Source: an uncultured Aquimarina sp. (GTDB lineage Bacteria; Bacteroidota; Bacteroidia; Flavobacteriales; Flavobacteriaceae). From it: 64,000 nucleotides of DNA. The notes beneath the pieces were generated by a model. That model was given only the letters and a program-made list of their open reading frames with translations. It was not told the DNA's origin and did no database searches. The position numbers and the translations under genes are program-made. This document shows, piece after piece, positions 24,391 to 33,691 of the stretch (position 1 is the stretch's first letter; every line of letters starts with the position of its first letter). The DNA lies in NCBI GenBank assembly GCA_947498765.1, contig CANMLG010000009.1, positions 62,001 to 126,000 of the forward strand. Reading direction: 5' to 3'.

Positions 24391-25596
24391 ATGACAAAAT
24401 TTTTTAAGAAATCTAGTTTTTATTTAGTCGCTATTTTGTTGGCTAGTTGTGTCTCGGAAGAAGCAGAGGATCAAATTGATTTAGGGAAAGGAATTCAAAC
24501 TCAAAACCTATCATTATCCTCAAGTAGTGATGTTTTGTATAATACCTTAATAGGCTGGGGGTATGCTGCAGATCAAATTGTAGAAGATGGCGAATTTTAT
24601 TTAGTTGATGGAGATATTATTTTTGATAAATCAAAGATATATAATGACCCTGCTTTATCAAGAATAGATGAAAACATTGTTACCAAGGAGGTGGTTAATG
24701 TTTGGCTTCATCCAGGAATGAATAATGATTGGAAAGATGCCTCATTTAAAGCGATTAATAGATGGAATAATGAATTAGAAAAAATAAGTTTAGTTACCAT
24801 AACTGATAGAAGAAATGCAGATATAGAAATTTTATATGATAGTTTAGAAGAGGATTTAACTACTATGTTTATTCCATTAACAAGTGGAGCCTTTGGTCGA
24901 GGAACTTTTCCTACTGCTGAAGGTCTTCCGGGTAATAAAATTTGGGTAAATCCACGTTTTAATTTTTGTGACACTGGTATTACTCAAAATTTACGAATAT
25001 CCAATGTACAGCATGAATTAGGGCACACCTTAGGATTTCATCATACCAATGCTTTTAATGGATTTCAAGTTGAGGGTACTCCTGAGTTTGATGGAGAATC
25101 TGTAATGAGAGGAGGGAATGCATGTTCAATTGATGATTTTAGTCCTGGTGATATTTTAGGAATTAAGATTATTTATGGTGCTGATACATCTGGGGATTTA
25201 TTAGATTCTTATAATGTGCCTAGAAATACAGGTATTCCAAATGGGTTTAGGAGGTATAGTAATGTACATGTTATTGGTAATAATGGTCCTGATTTAGATA
25301 ATGTATTTAATTCAGTTTTAAATTGGTGGGGGAATTCAAATAATCCAAATGGATTGTATCAATTTACATTAGAAACCAATAATGGATCTCCAAGGCATTA
25401 TACGAATATTCCCGATTTTGCAAGTTACCAATTACATGCGGAAAACCCAGAAATATCTATTAATGCTTCATCAGGTTTTTCAAATTTATCAGGGAATTAT
25501 TGGATAAACCTTGATGGGGATAACCTTGTTTTGGTTGAAAAAAGTGGTGCTTATGCTTTGTATTTTTCAAACTCTAGTGAGGGGCCTTCTAATTAA
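24391..25596 (+). CDS. Surface lipoprotein metzincin (M57/matrixin-like) with a C-terminal domain shared with the GH9 cellulase
   Basis: 401 residues. Signal peptide and lipobox (LLASC, Cys20) are followed by VSEEAED, an acidic run like the Bacteroidota lipoprotein surface-export signal. The protease domain (about residues 45-265) has the metzincin zinc site HELGHTLGFHH: His208, Glu209, His212 and His218, with a Met-turn candidate in ESVMRGG. The HExGHtxGFxH form fits peptidase M57. Residues 289-401 form a beta-rich domain about half identical to residues 738-848 of the GH9 enzyme in the convergent gene. It probably digests surface or substrate-associated protein. Confidence 0.82.
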   Translation: MTKFFKKSSFYLVAILLASCVSEEAEDQIDLGKGIQTQNLSLSSSSDVLYNTLIGWGYAADQIVEDGEFYLVDGDIIFDKSKIYNDPALSRIDENIVTKEVVNVWLHPGMNNDWKDASFKAINRWNNELEKISLVTITDRRNADIEILYDSLEEDLTTMFIPLTSGAFGRGTFPTAEGLPGNKIWVNPRFNFCDTGITQNLRISNVQHELGHTLGFHHTNAFNGFQVEGTPEFDGESVMRGGNACSIDDFSPGDILGIKIIYGADTSGDLLDSYNVPRNTGIPNGFRRYSNVHVIGNNGPDLDNVFNSVLNWWGNSNNPNGLYQFTLETNNGSPRHYTNIPDFASYQLHAENPEISINASSGFSNLSGNYWINLDGDNLVLVEKSGAYALYFSNSSEGPSN

Positions 25597-25651
25597 ATTT
25601 TTGTGAGGCTATTCAATGTAATATGTAGATTGATAGTGTGTTAAAATATTA

Positions 25652-25690
25652 AAGCTCAGGCAACTATTTTAAGTTGTCTGAGCCTTTGCT
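25652..25690. terminator. Bidirectional terminator between the metzincin and GH9 genes
   Basis: GCTCAGGCAACT (25654-25665) pairs with AGTTGTCTGAGC (25672-25683) with one wobble. There is an A-run on the left and a CTTTGCTTT stretch on the right, so it serves both convergent genes. Confidence 0.8.
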
Positions 25691-25720
25691 TTAATTTTGG
25701 TCTTTTGATATGATTAGTTT

Positions 25721-28531
25721 CTAGCGATTCACAATAACTTTTTCAATACCTACAGACCCATCTTCTTTTTCGATATGCACTAAATAGATACCGTTAGTAA
25801 GGCTTGAAAGTTCGGTTGAAAATTCATCTGAATCGATTACTGTATTTTCAACAATTGATCCATCAATAGTGTAAATAGTCAATCTAGCTTTATTGATATC
25901 ACCACTAATATATAATTTATTAATCACAGGATTAGGATATAAGCCTATGTTTAATGCGCTAAATGTAGGTGCGGATAAGGTTGAGCTTGATCCACAAACA
26001 GGTGCTTCACTACTATTGCTGAAATAAAGAGTAACTTCTTTAGTTTTTGAAACCATTACTAAGTTTCCTTCATCAACACTTACCCAGTAATCATCGTCTA
26101 AATTAGTAAAACCACTAGAGTCAATTGAAATACTAGGATTAGTAGCATTGAAATTTTGAGTTACTTTTGTTGATAAATCTACGTAATGACCTGGATTTCC
26201 GTCATTTGTACTGAAAGCAAAACCATATAATCCGTTGTTTTCTAAATTCCAATTTATAGTAAATGAAGTAACGTTATCTAAGCTAGGGCCATTATCGCCA
26301 ATAATGTGAACGTTAGAATAATTTTTGTTTTCTATTGAAGGTAGTGCATCTTCTCGAGGTGTACCAAAAGAACAGCTACGTTCTCCAAAAGCATTTACCG
26401 TAATTTCTTTTTGGGCAGTTGCCCCAGTTGAATCTGTAATAGTCAATTTTATAGTGTATTCTCCTTCTGTATCAAAAGTAGTACTGGCTTCTTTTGTTGA
26501 GGCAGTTTCTCCATTGCCAAAGTCCCAATTATAAGTTAAACCTCCTTTTGAAGGATCACTAGATTTTGAAGCATTTACTGTTACTGTAAATGGAGCAATA
26601 CCTGATGTTTTATTAATAGTAAATCCAGCAGCTAAAACACTAGAACCAGCAGGTTCTTCACCGTTAGCAATTTCACCATCACTATAAATAGAAACTTTAT
26701 CAAATTCAGTAACTATACCTGTTAAACCTTCATATGACGGATCGTTTGAAGGATCCCAAGCTGTAGCAGGTGCCGATGATGGAACTTCAATACGTACTTG
26801 AATTTCTCTACGGTATTGGCTTGCTCCACCAGGGAAAGGCATTTTATCGGCGTCAACTTCAACTTCTACATAATAAATATTGTTAGTAGTATCCCACTCT
26901 TGTAATCCACCAGTAGCTTTTCCTGCCCCACGTGCAGTAATTACGTAGTCAGAAGGCGTAAGCCCTGCGTCTATACCTTCGGTAAGATCTACAAAATAGC
27001 GAGCCGAAAGTGAATTTGGTATACGTGCCGGCCATGCAGAACGGTTATTTAACCAAATAGCCAATTCGGTATAACGACTTGACTCTCCATTAATTTTAAC
27101 TTCGGTAACAAACTCTTCGCCTGGTTCTTCTGGCTGAGGGAAATTGTCTAATTCTGTTCCACCAAATTCCATAATCATACGGGCAAGTACTCCAGTATAA
27201 CAAGCATTATAATCGGTAGCTACTTCGTTTTCTTGAAAATCGGTACGGTCATCATCAAATCCATCATCATTACTATTTGGGCCACCAGCTAAAGCACCCC
27301 ATAAAGTATGTCTTGATTCTGCTGGTATGGTTTCGCTACGAATCCAACTGGCATGTTGCCCACGATGGTGTACTTTATTTGGAGGATTTTTTCCAAAACC
27401 AGTAACAAAACTTCTGTCAAGTGGATTATCTCCCAAAGCATATTTAACTTGAGCCACAGCAAAATCGTGATAAGTATCTTTTTTTGTAGTTGTTACATTG
27501 TCTGTGTAAATTAGAGCCACTAATGAAGTGTTCATCGCATAGCGTAAAGACCCCCATTGATCTAAATGCGCTTGGCCACCTGGTGAGTAGTTAAGTCCGC
27601 CACCTGGTTGCCAAAAATCTAAATATTTCTCAACTGCAGTTTTGTATTTTTGTTCTCCAGTTTCAATAGCTAGTAATGCCATAGTTCCATAGGATTTATC
27701 ATCCCAAGCAATTCCCCATTTAAAATCAGGATCGCTGTAATGTTCTTCGGCCTTGTCTAAATAAGTTTTGTCTCCTGTAGCTTTGTATAACCATATAGCT
27801 CCCCATGCTAATTCGTCTACATAACCCGAAAAAGAAGAGTAGGTTCCAGAAGCTGGAATGTTTCCTTCTTCATTATACCTTCCGCGGTAAGTGTCTCCAA
27901 ATTCATATAATTCTTTAGCATGTTGTAATAATGTAGCGCTATAGGCTGGATCTACAGTTTTAAACATCATACTAGCAGAGGCTAATGCTGCCGCTGTTTC
28001 ACAAGCTACATCGGAACCAGGATTTGCAGCATCTAATTTATAAGATCTACGTATTCCATACATTGGATGTATATCTACCATTTCTGCAGGCATCCAAAAG
28101 TTGTGATCTTGCGATTTGCTATCTGCAACTTGGGCATAAAATTCATTAGGACTTGGGTGGCATTTTATGAAATAATCAGTAACCCACTTAATGTTTCTTA
28201 AAAATATATCTGTTTGGTTAACTTTGTCATAACCTTCTTTGTATTCTAAAAACCCCCAGTTTAAAGCAGTTACAGAAAATGCCATAGGGAAACCAAATTT
28301 AATGTGATCTCCAGCATCATGCCAACCTCCAGTAAGGTCTAATCCAACATCTTTTCCATCATTAATACCTGAATCGGCTCTCCAACTTATTCGGTTCCAA
28401 TCTGGAAGTATACCTGATTGTTGTGTTTCGTAAAAAAGTAATGATTTTTGTAGCGCTTCTCCGTAGTTAAATTGAGCATAACTACTGGCGACTGCAACTA
28501 ATGAAATTGCAAGTAAACGTATTTTTTTCAT
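25721..28531 (-). CDS. Secreted GH9 cellulase: GH9-CBM3c-PKD-new domain-T9SS tail
   Basis: 936 residues, in order: signal peptide to about 19; GH9 catalytic domain about 22-455, with the base motif WHDAGD (Asp72/Asp75), the signature DNPLDRSFVTGFG plus the His in HHRGQHAS, and acid Glu436 in ENEVATDYNA; a CBM3c-type module about 472-615 (WPARIPNSLSARYFVDL); a PKD domain about 630-716 (YNWDFGNGE); an unnamed beta-rich domain 738-848; and a T9SS sorting domain about 855-936 (LYPNPVINKLYISG). GH9 joined to CBM3c is the processive-endoglucanase layout. The presence of a cellulose-type enzyme supports plant- or algal-cell-wall breakdown. Confidence 0.94.
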   Translation of the reverse strand: MKKIRLLAISLVAVASSYAQFNYGEALQKSLLFYETQQSGILPDWNRISWRADSGINDGKDVGLDLTGGWHDAGDHIKFGFPMAFSVTALNWGFLEYKEGYDKVNQTDIFLRNIKWVTDYFIKCHPSPNEFYAQVADSKSQDHNFWMPAEMVDIHPMYGIRRSYKLDAANPGSDVACETAAALASASMMFKTVDPAYSATLLQHAKELYEFGDTYRGRYNEEGNIPASGTYSSFSGYVDELAWGAIWLYKATGDKTYLDKAEEHYSDPDFKWGIAWDDKSYGTMALLAIETGEQKYKTAVEKYLDFWQPGGGLNYSPGGQAHLDQWGSLRYAMNTSLVALIYTDNVTTTKKDTYHDFAVAQVKYALGDNPLDRSFVTGFGKNPPNKVHHRGQHASWIRSETIPAESRHTLWGALAGGPNSNDDGFDDDRTDFQENEVATDYNACYTGVLARMIMEFGGTELDNFPQPEEPGEEFVTEVKINGESSRYTELAIWLNNRSAWPARIPNSLSARYFVDLTEGIDAGLTPSDYVITARGAGKATGGLQEWDTTNNIYYVEVEVDADKMPFPGGASQYRREIQVRIEVPSSAPATAWDPSNDPSYEGLTGIVTEFDKVSIYSDGEIANGEEPAGSSVLAAGFTINKTSGIAPFTVTVNASKSSDPSKGGLTYNWDFGNGETASTKEASTTFDTEGEYTIKLTITDSTGATAQKEITVNAFGERSCSFGTPREDALPSIENKNYSNVHIIGDNGPSLDNVTSFTINWNLENNGLYGFAFSTNDGNPGHYVDLSTKVTQNFNATNPSISIDSSGFTNLDDDYWVSVDEGNLVMVSKTKEVTLYFSNSSEAPVCGSSSTLSAPTFSALNIGLYPNPVINKLYISGDINKARLTIYTIDGSIVENTVIDSDEFSTELSSLTNGIYLVHIEKEDGSVGIEKVIVNR

Positions 28532-28820
28532 GGTCAGTATTTAGTTGGCCTAAAAATAAAGTCCTGAATTAAAAAAGAAACACTTATTTAAGAGCGAATT
28601 AACTTACTTTATTGTAAGGTGTTTGTGTTTGTATTTAATTATTTTTTTTATATAAAATATTGATAGTTAAGTGTTTGTTTTTTTGTGTGTCGCAAAAGTG
28701 TTTTTTGAATAGTTGAACTCTTTGATTTTTAATCGTTAAAAAAAGTTATTTAAAGATTTGAAAAAATAATAAAAAGCTGTTTTTTGCTTTTGAGATAGTA
28801 AGATTTGTTTTAAAATGAAA

Positions 28821-29744
28821 TTACAGGATCATTTCTGTAAAAGGAATAATAGTATGATATCCCTTTTCGGAGAAGTAAGACATGTCATTTTTTGTACCTG
28901 TAACTAATACAAAATCACCACCCCAGCCACCTAAACTTTTTACAACACCTGGATAATCTTTAAATCGATCTTGTTTTACGGTAGTCGTGTTTAATATTTG
29001 TGCAATTATATTTTCGTGGGTTGTTATCAAATCTTTAAAAATTTCTAAATCATCGCATTTAGAAATTTTTTCAGTAAGAATATTTATCTTGTTTATTATA
29101 GTGTTTAAATTTTCTTTGGATTGACTTCGGTAACTTTTAATGGCATCTTTACTGTCTTTTTTTTCTTTGAGATAAATAAAAAAAAGTGATGATTTAAAAG
29201 AGGGGTTAAATGTGGTCAAGCTTACATTAGGAAGGTGTTTATCCTTAGTAAGTTGATAAAAAATAGGTGTATCCGCAGAGGCACAGGCAATATCATAGCC
29301 ACTACCTCCAAAACTTTTGTGTAACAATTCAAATGGATTAATGTTTGCCCATTGCGCTATATTGTTAATTAAGGTTGAGGAGGTGCCAAGTCCCCATAGG
29401 CGTTCAAAATCAAGATGTGTTTCTATAGTGTATCCAGTATCTTTTTTTAAAAATGAAGGATTGACTTGTAGTGCTTCCCATAGTATTTTGAATAGTGTGA
29501 TATCAAATTTAGAATTTCCTAGAGGTGGGGAGGTGTTAAAAAAATCAATGACTTGAATTTTGGTAGTATACCATGTTTGATTGTGGCAATCAAAACTATT
29601 CCAGGTTAATAATCCCGATTGATTTTGAGTAACACTTAGTGATTGGCCTTTTTTGGTAGGAACCGCCAAGGCTTTAGCGCCATCTAAAACGACATATTCT
29701 CCGGTAAGGAGTAATTTTCCATTACTATAAAAAGTCTGTTTCAT
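28821..29744 (-). CDS. GHMP kinase, GYDIA family
   Basis: 307 residues, a GHMP-type small-molecule kinase. The family name motif GYDIA is present in FGGSGYDIACASADTP, and GLGTSSTLINNIAQW fits the phosphate-binding motif. The start overlaps the stop of the HMG-CoA reductase gene by one base (TAATG), so they are translated together. By context this is likely to act in the mevalonate pathway (mevalonate or phosphomevalonate kinase step), but the exact substrate is not shown by the sequence. Confidence 0.88.
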   Translation of the reverse strand: MKQTFYSNGKLLLTGEYVVLDGAKALAVPTKKGQSLSVTQNQSGLLTWNSFDCHNQTWYTTKIQVIDFFNTSPPLGNSKFDITLFKILWEALQVNPSFLKKDTGYTIETHLDFERLWGLGTSSTLINNIAQWANINPFELLHKSFGGSGYDIACASADTPIFYQLTKDKHLPNVSLTTFNPSFKSSLFFIYLKEKKDSKDAIKSYRSQSKENLNTIINKINILTEKISKCDDLEIFKDLITTHENIIAQILNTTTVKQDRFKDYPGVVKSLGGWGGDFVLVTGTKNDMSYFSEKGYHTIIPFTEMIL

Positions 29745-31060
29745 TAGGCTCGTAGTAATTCTAGTTGTTTAATGACTTCACTATGGGTAACGGTGTTTTT
29801 AATAAAAAACTGCACTATTTTTTGTTTTTCTTCCGCAGTAGCGTGATGCTGATTTAAAATGTTTAATAGATGCATTTTCATATGCCCTTTTTGAATACCC
29901 GTAGTAATTAATGAGTTTACTGCTCCAAAATTTTGTGCCAATCCAGCTACAGCAATAATTTCCATGAGCTGTTTTGCATTGGGTTTGCCTAACAATTCTA
30001 AAGCCAATTTTACCATAGGGTGTAAACTAGTTAAGCCGCCAATAGTACCAATAGCTAAAGGAATTTCAATAAAGTAAGTAAAAACATCATTGGTAATATG
30101 TGCATGAGTTAAACTACTGTAACTTCCATTTTTGGCAGCATAGGCATGTGCGCCAGCTTCAATGGCTCTAAAATCATTTCCAGTGGCTATAACAACGGCA
30201 TCAATGCCATTCATAATACCTTTGTTGTGCGTTACGGCGCGGTAAGGTTCCTTTTCGGCAATATTAATAGCACGTACAAATTTTTCGGCATATTCTAACG
30301 AGGACAAATTTTCTGTATTAGGCAGTTCGTTGACTTTGCACGAAACTTCGGCTCTAACTACACAGTTAGGGACATAATTTGAAAGAATACTCATAATGAT
30401 TTCAATATCCTTTTCTGTGTCTGAAAAAGCAGTATAAGTCAAGGCTTCATTTTGTAATACCTCAGCAAATTTTTCCAAACAAGTATTTATAAAATTAGCG
30501 CCCATGGCATCAACAGTTTCAAAAGTACAATGTAGTTGATAGTAATTAGGAAGTTCTTGAGTTTTATCTTTAAGTTGAATATCTAAAAGTCCGCCACCGC
30601 GTTTTTTCATATTGGCTTCAATAGTGGCAACAGCTTTAATCAGTTTAGGCTTAATTGAGTCAAAAAAAGAAATTAACTGTTCTACTTTACCAGAAAAACT
30701 AAAATGTACCTGTCCAATTTTTTCGGTGTTAATTACGGAGGCTTTAAATCCACCACGTTTATTCCAAAATTTAGCCGCATTACTAGCTGCAGCAACTACT
30801 GAGCTTTCCTCAATAGTCATTGGAATGGTATAACGTTTATTATTAATGGTAAAATTAGGAGCAATACTAAAAGGAAGGTAAAAGTTACTAAGGGTATTTT
30901 CGGCAAACTCATCATGCAACTGTTGTAGTTGTTCGTTTGCATTCCAATATGTGTGTAGCGTTTGTTTCGCTTTTTCGGTGTCTTGGAAATGGTTAGTTGC
31001 TAACCAATCAATTTTTTGATGTTTATTTAGTTTTGAAAATCCAGTAACTTCAGGAATCAT
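29744..31060 (-). CDS. Hydroxymethylglutaryl-CoA reductase, class II
   Basis: Reduces HMG-CoA to mevalonate, the committed step of isoprenoid synthesis in flavobacteria. About 438 residues. The class II signatures are EESSVVAAASNAAKFW (catalytic Glu), the catalytic Lys in THNKGIMNGIDA, and GGLTSLHPMVKLALELLG near the C-terminus. The frame reaches 31099, but MIPEVTGFSK (ATG 31060) is the expected start, and the earlier part overlaps the promoter at 31080-31109. It is co-translated with the GYDIA kinase. Confidence 0.93.
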   Translation of the reverse strand: MIPEVTGFSKLNKHQKIDWLATNHFQDTEKAKQTLHTYWNANEQLQQLHDEFAENTLSNFYLPFSIAPNFTINNKRYTIPMTIEESSVVAAASNAAKFWNKRGGFKASVINTEKIGQVHFSFSGKVEQLISFFDSIKPKLIKAVATIEANMKKRGGGLLDIQLKDKTQELPNYYQLHCTFETVDAMGANFINTCLEKFAEVLQNEALTYTAFSDTEKDIEIIMSILSNYVPNCVVRAEVSCKVNELPNTENLSSLEYAEKFVRAINIAEKEPYRAVTHNKGIMNGIDAVVIATGNDFRAIEAGAHAYAAKNGSYSSLTHAHITNDVFTYFIEIPLAIGTIGGLTSLHPMVKLALELLGKPNAKQLMEIIAVAGLAQNFGAVNSLITTGIQKGHMKMHLLNILNQHHATAEEKQKIVQFFIKNTVTHSEVIKQLELLRA

Positions 31061-31079
31061 AAATAATAGTTTATTAGGG

Positions 31080-31109
31080 CAAATATAGTTTAATACCAAA
31101 TGATATCAA
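31080..31109 (-). promoter_or_regulatory. Promoter of the HMG-CoA reductase/GHMP kinase operon
   Basis: On the minus strand: TTG (31109-31107), 19-base spacer, TATATTTG (31087-31080), a full match to the Bacteroidota pattern. The start would be near 31073, leaving a leader of only about a dozen bases. Confidence 0.68.
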
Positions 31110-31518
31110 TGATTAGTTGAAATGGACAAACCAGATCTGTTTATGTTATTTTACTCATAATTTTTTCAAAAGGTTGTTGTAATAAGAGGTAATGATAGTA
31201 TGTTGCAAGAAAACAACTTTGCTTTTTTTTCGCTGTATTTATTTTATAATTGATCTTAATATATCAAGTTGGATGTAAATTGTTTCTTTTTTTTGCTATT
31301 TGAAATAGTTAGGAAATTTATCGATTTATGAATTTAAAAATTTTAAGCTCGATTTTTTTTATTAATTTAAAAGCTTTGGAAAAAAAATATAAAGTATATT
31401 TTTTTTGATATTATTAATTCTTTTTTTCATAAAACGATATTAGGATAACATAATTTTATGATTTCGCATAGTTGTATTTCGTAATTTGAGCCTATTGAAA
31501 AAATAAAATTTATACTAT
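31110..31518. other. Intergenic AT-rich region between divergent HMGR and peptide transporter genes
   Basis: About 400 bases with long A and T runs, no open frame and no clear hairpin. A near-match -7 sequence (GTAATTTG, one base short of TAnnTTTG) lies around 31480, ahead of the transporter gene. Nothing else is visible. Confidence 0.5.
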
Positions 31519-33102
31519 ATGCTATACGGCGGATCAGAAGTGAATCAAAAACTAGTTTTAGGACATCCATCAGGATTATTTGTTATGTTTTTTACCGAAA
31601 TGTGGGAGCGTTTTTCGTATTACGGAATGCGTGCCTTATTGGTACTTTTTTTAGTAACCTCAGTTGTTGATAATGGATGGGGATGGGAACGGAATGAAGC
31701 AATGCTCCTTTATGGTTGGTACACTGGTTTGGTATATTTAACACCGTTGTTAGGTGGATTTATTGCAGATAAATTTTTAGGCTTTAAAAAAGCAGTAGTT
31801 TTAGGTGCGTTGTTAATGACATTGGGACATGCAGCTATGGCTTTGGAAGTGGTTTCTGATATGTTCTTTTTTATGGGGCTGGGTTTAATTATATTAGGAA
31901 ATGGTTTTTTTAAGCCAAACATTGCTTCTATCGTTGGTCAATTATATACTAAAGTACCCGAAAAAAGGGATGCGGGTTTTACTATTTTTTATATGGGGGT
32001 TAACGCAGGGGCTTTTTTAGGTATTTTATTGTGTGGTTATATCGGAGAAAAAGTGGGCTGGCATTACGGTTTTAGCTTAGCCGGTATTTTTATGTTTTTT
32101 GGAATGCTTCAATTTTATTTTGCTCAAGGTATTTTTGGTAAAATAGGAGATTCTCCGAAAGATATTGAAGATGTTGATGAAGTACTTGAAGATGTAGTTG
32201 AGGATACAAAAGATGCTATTGAAAACCTTTCTGAAAAAACTAATGCATCAAAAGTGGTTAAGGATCGTTTGATAGTAGTTGGAATATTTACCTTTTTTAC
32301 TATTTTATTTTGGTGGGCCTTTGAGCAAGCAGGAGGGTCAATGACAATTTTTGCTAAAGATTATACTAAGAGGATTTTAGAGGGTAATGGAGCTTTAGTT
32401 TTTAAAGTTTTTAATACATTATTAACTGTGGTGCCTATGTTAATTATTACTTGGGTGTTATCCTTGCTATTTAGACAGACCTATTCAAAATATGCATTTT
32501 CAAATATACTATTAAGTATTAGTTTTGTAATTATCTGGGGTCTTGTTATTTGGATGTTAGTGCGTGATTTTTCAAACGAAGTGGCAGAAGTACCTGCTTC
32601 ATGGTTCAGTATCTTAAATTCGTTTTTTATTATAGTATTTGCGCCCTATTTTTCGAAATGGTGGCAAAGTAAATATAATCCAACGGGTCCGGCTAAGTTT
32701 GCTATTGGTTTAGTTTTGACGGGTATTGGTTTTGGCGCTTTATCTTATGGCTCCTTAGGGATTCCATTAAACGCAAAAACAGCGTCAGTGAGTATGATTT
32801 TTTTAGTGTTAGCTTATTTTTTTCATACCATGGGCGAGCTTTGTATTTCTCCAGTAGGAACGTCATATGTAAGTAAATTAGTGCCTATTAAGTTTTTAGG
32901 ATTAATGTTTGGCGTGTGGTATTTTTCTAGTTTTATAGGTAATTTAATGGCTGGTGTTACTGGTAGCTACTTGGATCCAATTGTAGAGAGTTATGGAATG
33001 AGTTTCTTTTTTATGATTTTAATGGTTATTCCTTGTGTAGCAGGTCTTATTATGTTGGCTTTAAATAAAACAATTATCAAATTAATGCATGGTATTCGAT
33101 AA
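31519..33102 (+). CDS. Proton-coupled oligopeptide transporter (POT/PTR family)
   Basis: 527 residues, about 12-14 membrane helices. The family motif FFTEMWERFSYYGMRALLVLFL starts at about residue 24 (ExxER-type proton site, here EMWERF), and GNGFFKPNIASIVGQLY and the long hydrophilic charged loop (residues about 208-245, DSPKDIEDVDEVLED) are typical. It imports di- and tripeptides with protons. The gene is monocistronic or leads into the thioredoxin gene 49 bases later. Confidence 0.93.
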   Translation: MLYGGSEVNQKLVLGHPSGLFVMFFTEMWERFSYYGMRALLVLFLVTSVVDNGWGWERNEAMLLYGWYTGLVYLTPLLGGFIADKFLGFKKAVVLGALLMTLGHAAMALEVVSDMFFFMGLGLIILGNGFFKPNIASIVGQLYTKVPEKRDAGFTIFYMGVNAGAFLGILLCGYIGEKVGWHYGFSLAGIFMFFGMLQFYFAQGIFGKIGDSPKDIEDVDEVLEDVVEDTKDAIENLSEKTNASKVVKDRLIVVGIFTFFTILFWWAFEQAGGSMTIFAKDYTKRILEGNGALVFKVFNTLLTVVPMLIITWVLSLLFRQTYSKYAFSNILLSISFVIIWGLVIWMLVRDFSNEVAEVPASWFSILNSFFIIVFAPYFSKWWQSKYNPTGPAKFAIGLVLTGIGFGALSYGSLGIPLNAKTASVSMIFLVLAYFFHTMGELCISPVGTSYVSKLVPIKFLGLMFGVWYFSSFIGNLMAGVTGSYLDPIVESYGMSFFFMILMVIPCVAGLIMLALNKTIIKLMHGIR

Positions 33103-33151
33103 ATTCGTAATTTAGGAATAGTTATTGAGACTAATAACTAAATTTGTTTTT

Positions 33152-33691
33152 ATGAAAAAAATACTTTTTATAGCGTGTTCATTCATTATTTCTGCCACAT
33201 TTGCTCAGGAAATTAATTGGATGAGTATGCAAGATGCATTAGATGCCCAGTCAGAAAAGCCCAAAAAAATATTTATGGATGTATACACTGAATGGTGCGG
33301 TCCATGTAAATTGTTAGATAAAAAAACATTTCATAATCCAGATGTGGTAAAGTATGTAAATGAGCATTTTTATGCCGTAAAATTTGATGCTGAAGGTAAT
33401 GATGAGTTTACTTACCAAGGCAATAAATTTTCTAATCCAGATTATGTTGAAGGAAAAAGAGGGAGAAAACCAAGTCATATTTTTGCCCGCTCATTACGAA
33501 TATCGGGATATCCAAGTATGGTGTTTTTTGACGAAAAAAGTAATTTAATTTTTCCAGTAACCGGTTATCATACGGCACAGCAACTGGAAATATTTTTAAA
33601 ATTAATCCAATCAGACGATTATAAACAAGTTACTACACAAAAGATGTTTAAAGCTTATGAAAAGAATTTTGTAGGTACTTTTAAAGGCTGA
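33152..33691 (+). CDS. Periplasmic thioredoxin-family protein
   Basis: 179 residues with a signal peptide ending at FAQ and a thioredoxin fold with WCGPC near residue 52 (EWCGPCKLLDKKT). Exported thioredoxin-like proteins of Bacteroidota work in disulfide exchange or cytochrome maturation. I use ATG 33152 (MKKILFIACSF); the frame extends upstream to TTG 33125. A -7-like TAAATTTG is at 33139-33146, which would make the ATG nearly leaderless. It overlaps the convergent comEC 3' end by 11 bases. Confidence 0.85.
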   Translation: MKKILFIACSFIISATFAQEINWMSMQDALDAQSEKPKKIFMDVYTEWCGPCKLLDKKTFHNPDVVKYVNEHFYAVKFDAEGNDEFTYQGNKFSNPDYVEGKRGRKPSHIFARSLRISGYPSMVFFDEKSNLIFPVTGYHTAQQLEIFLKLIQSDDYKQVTTQKMFKAYEKNFVGTFKG

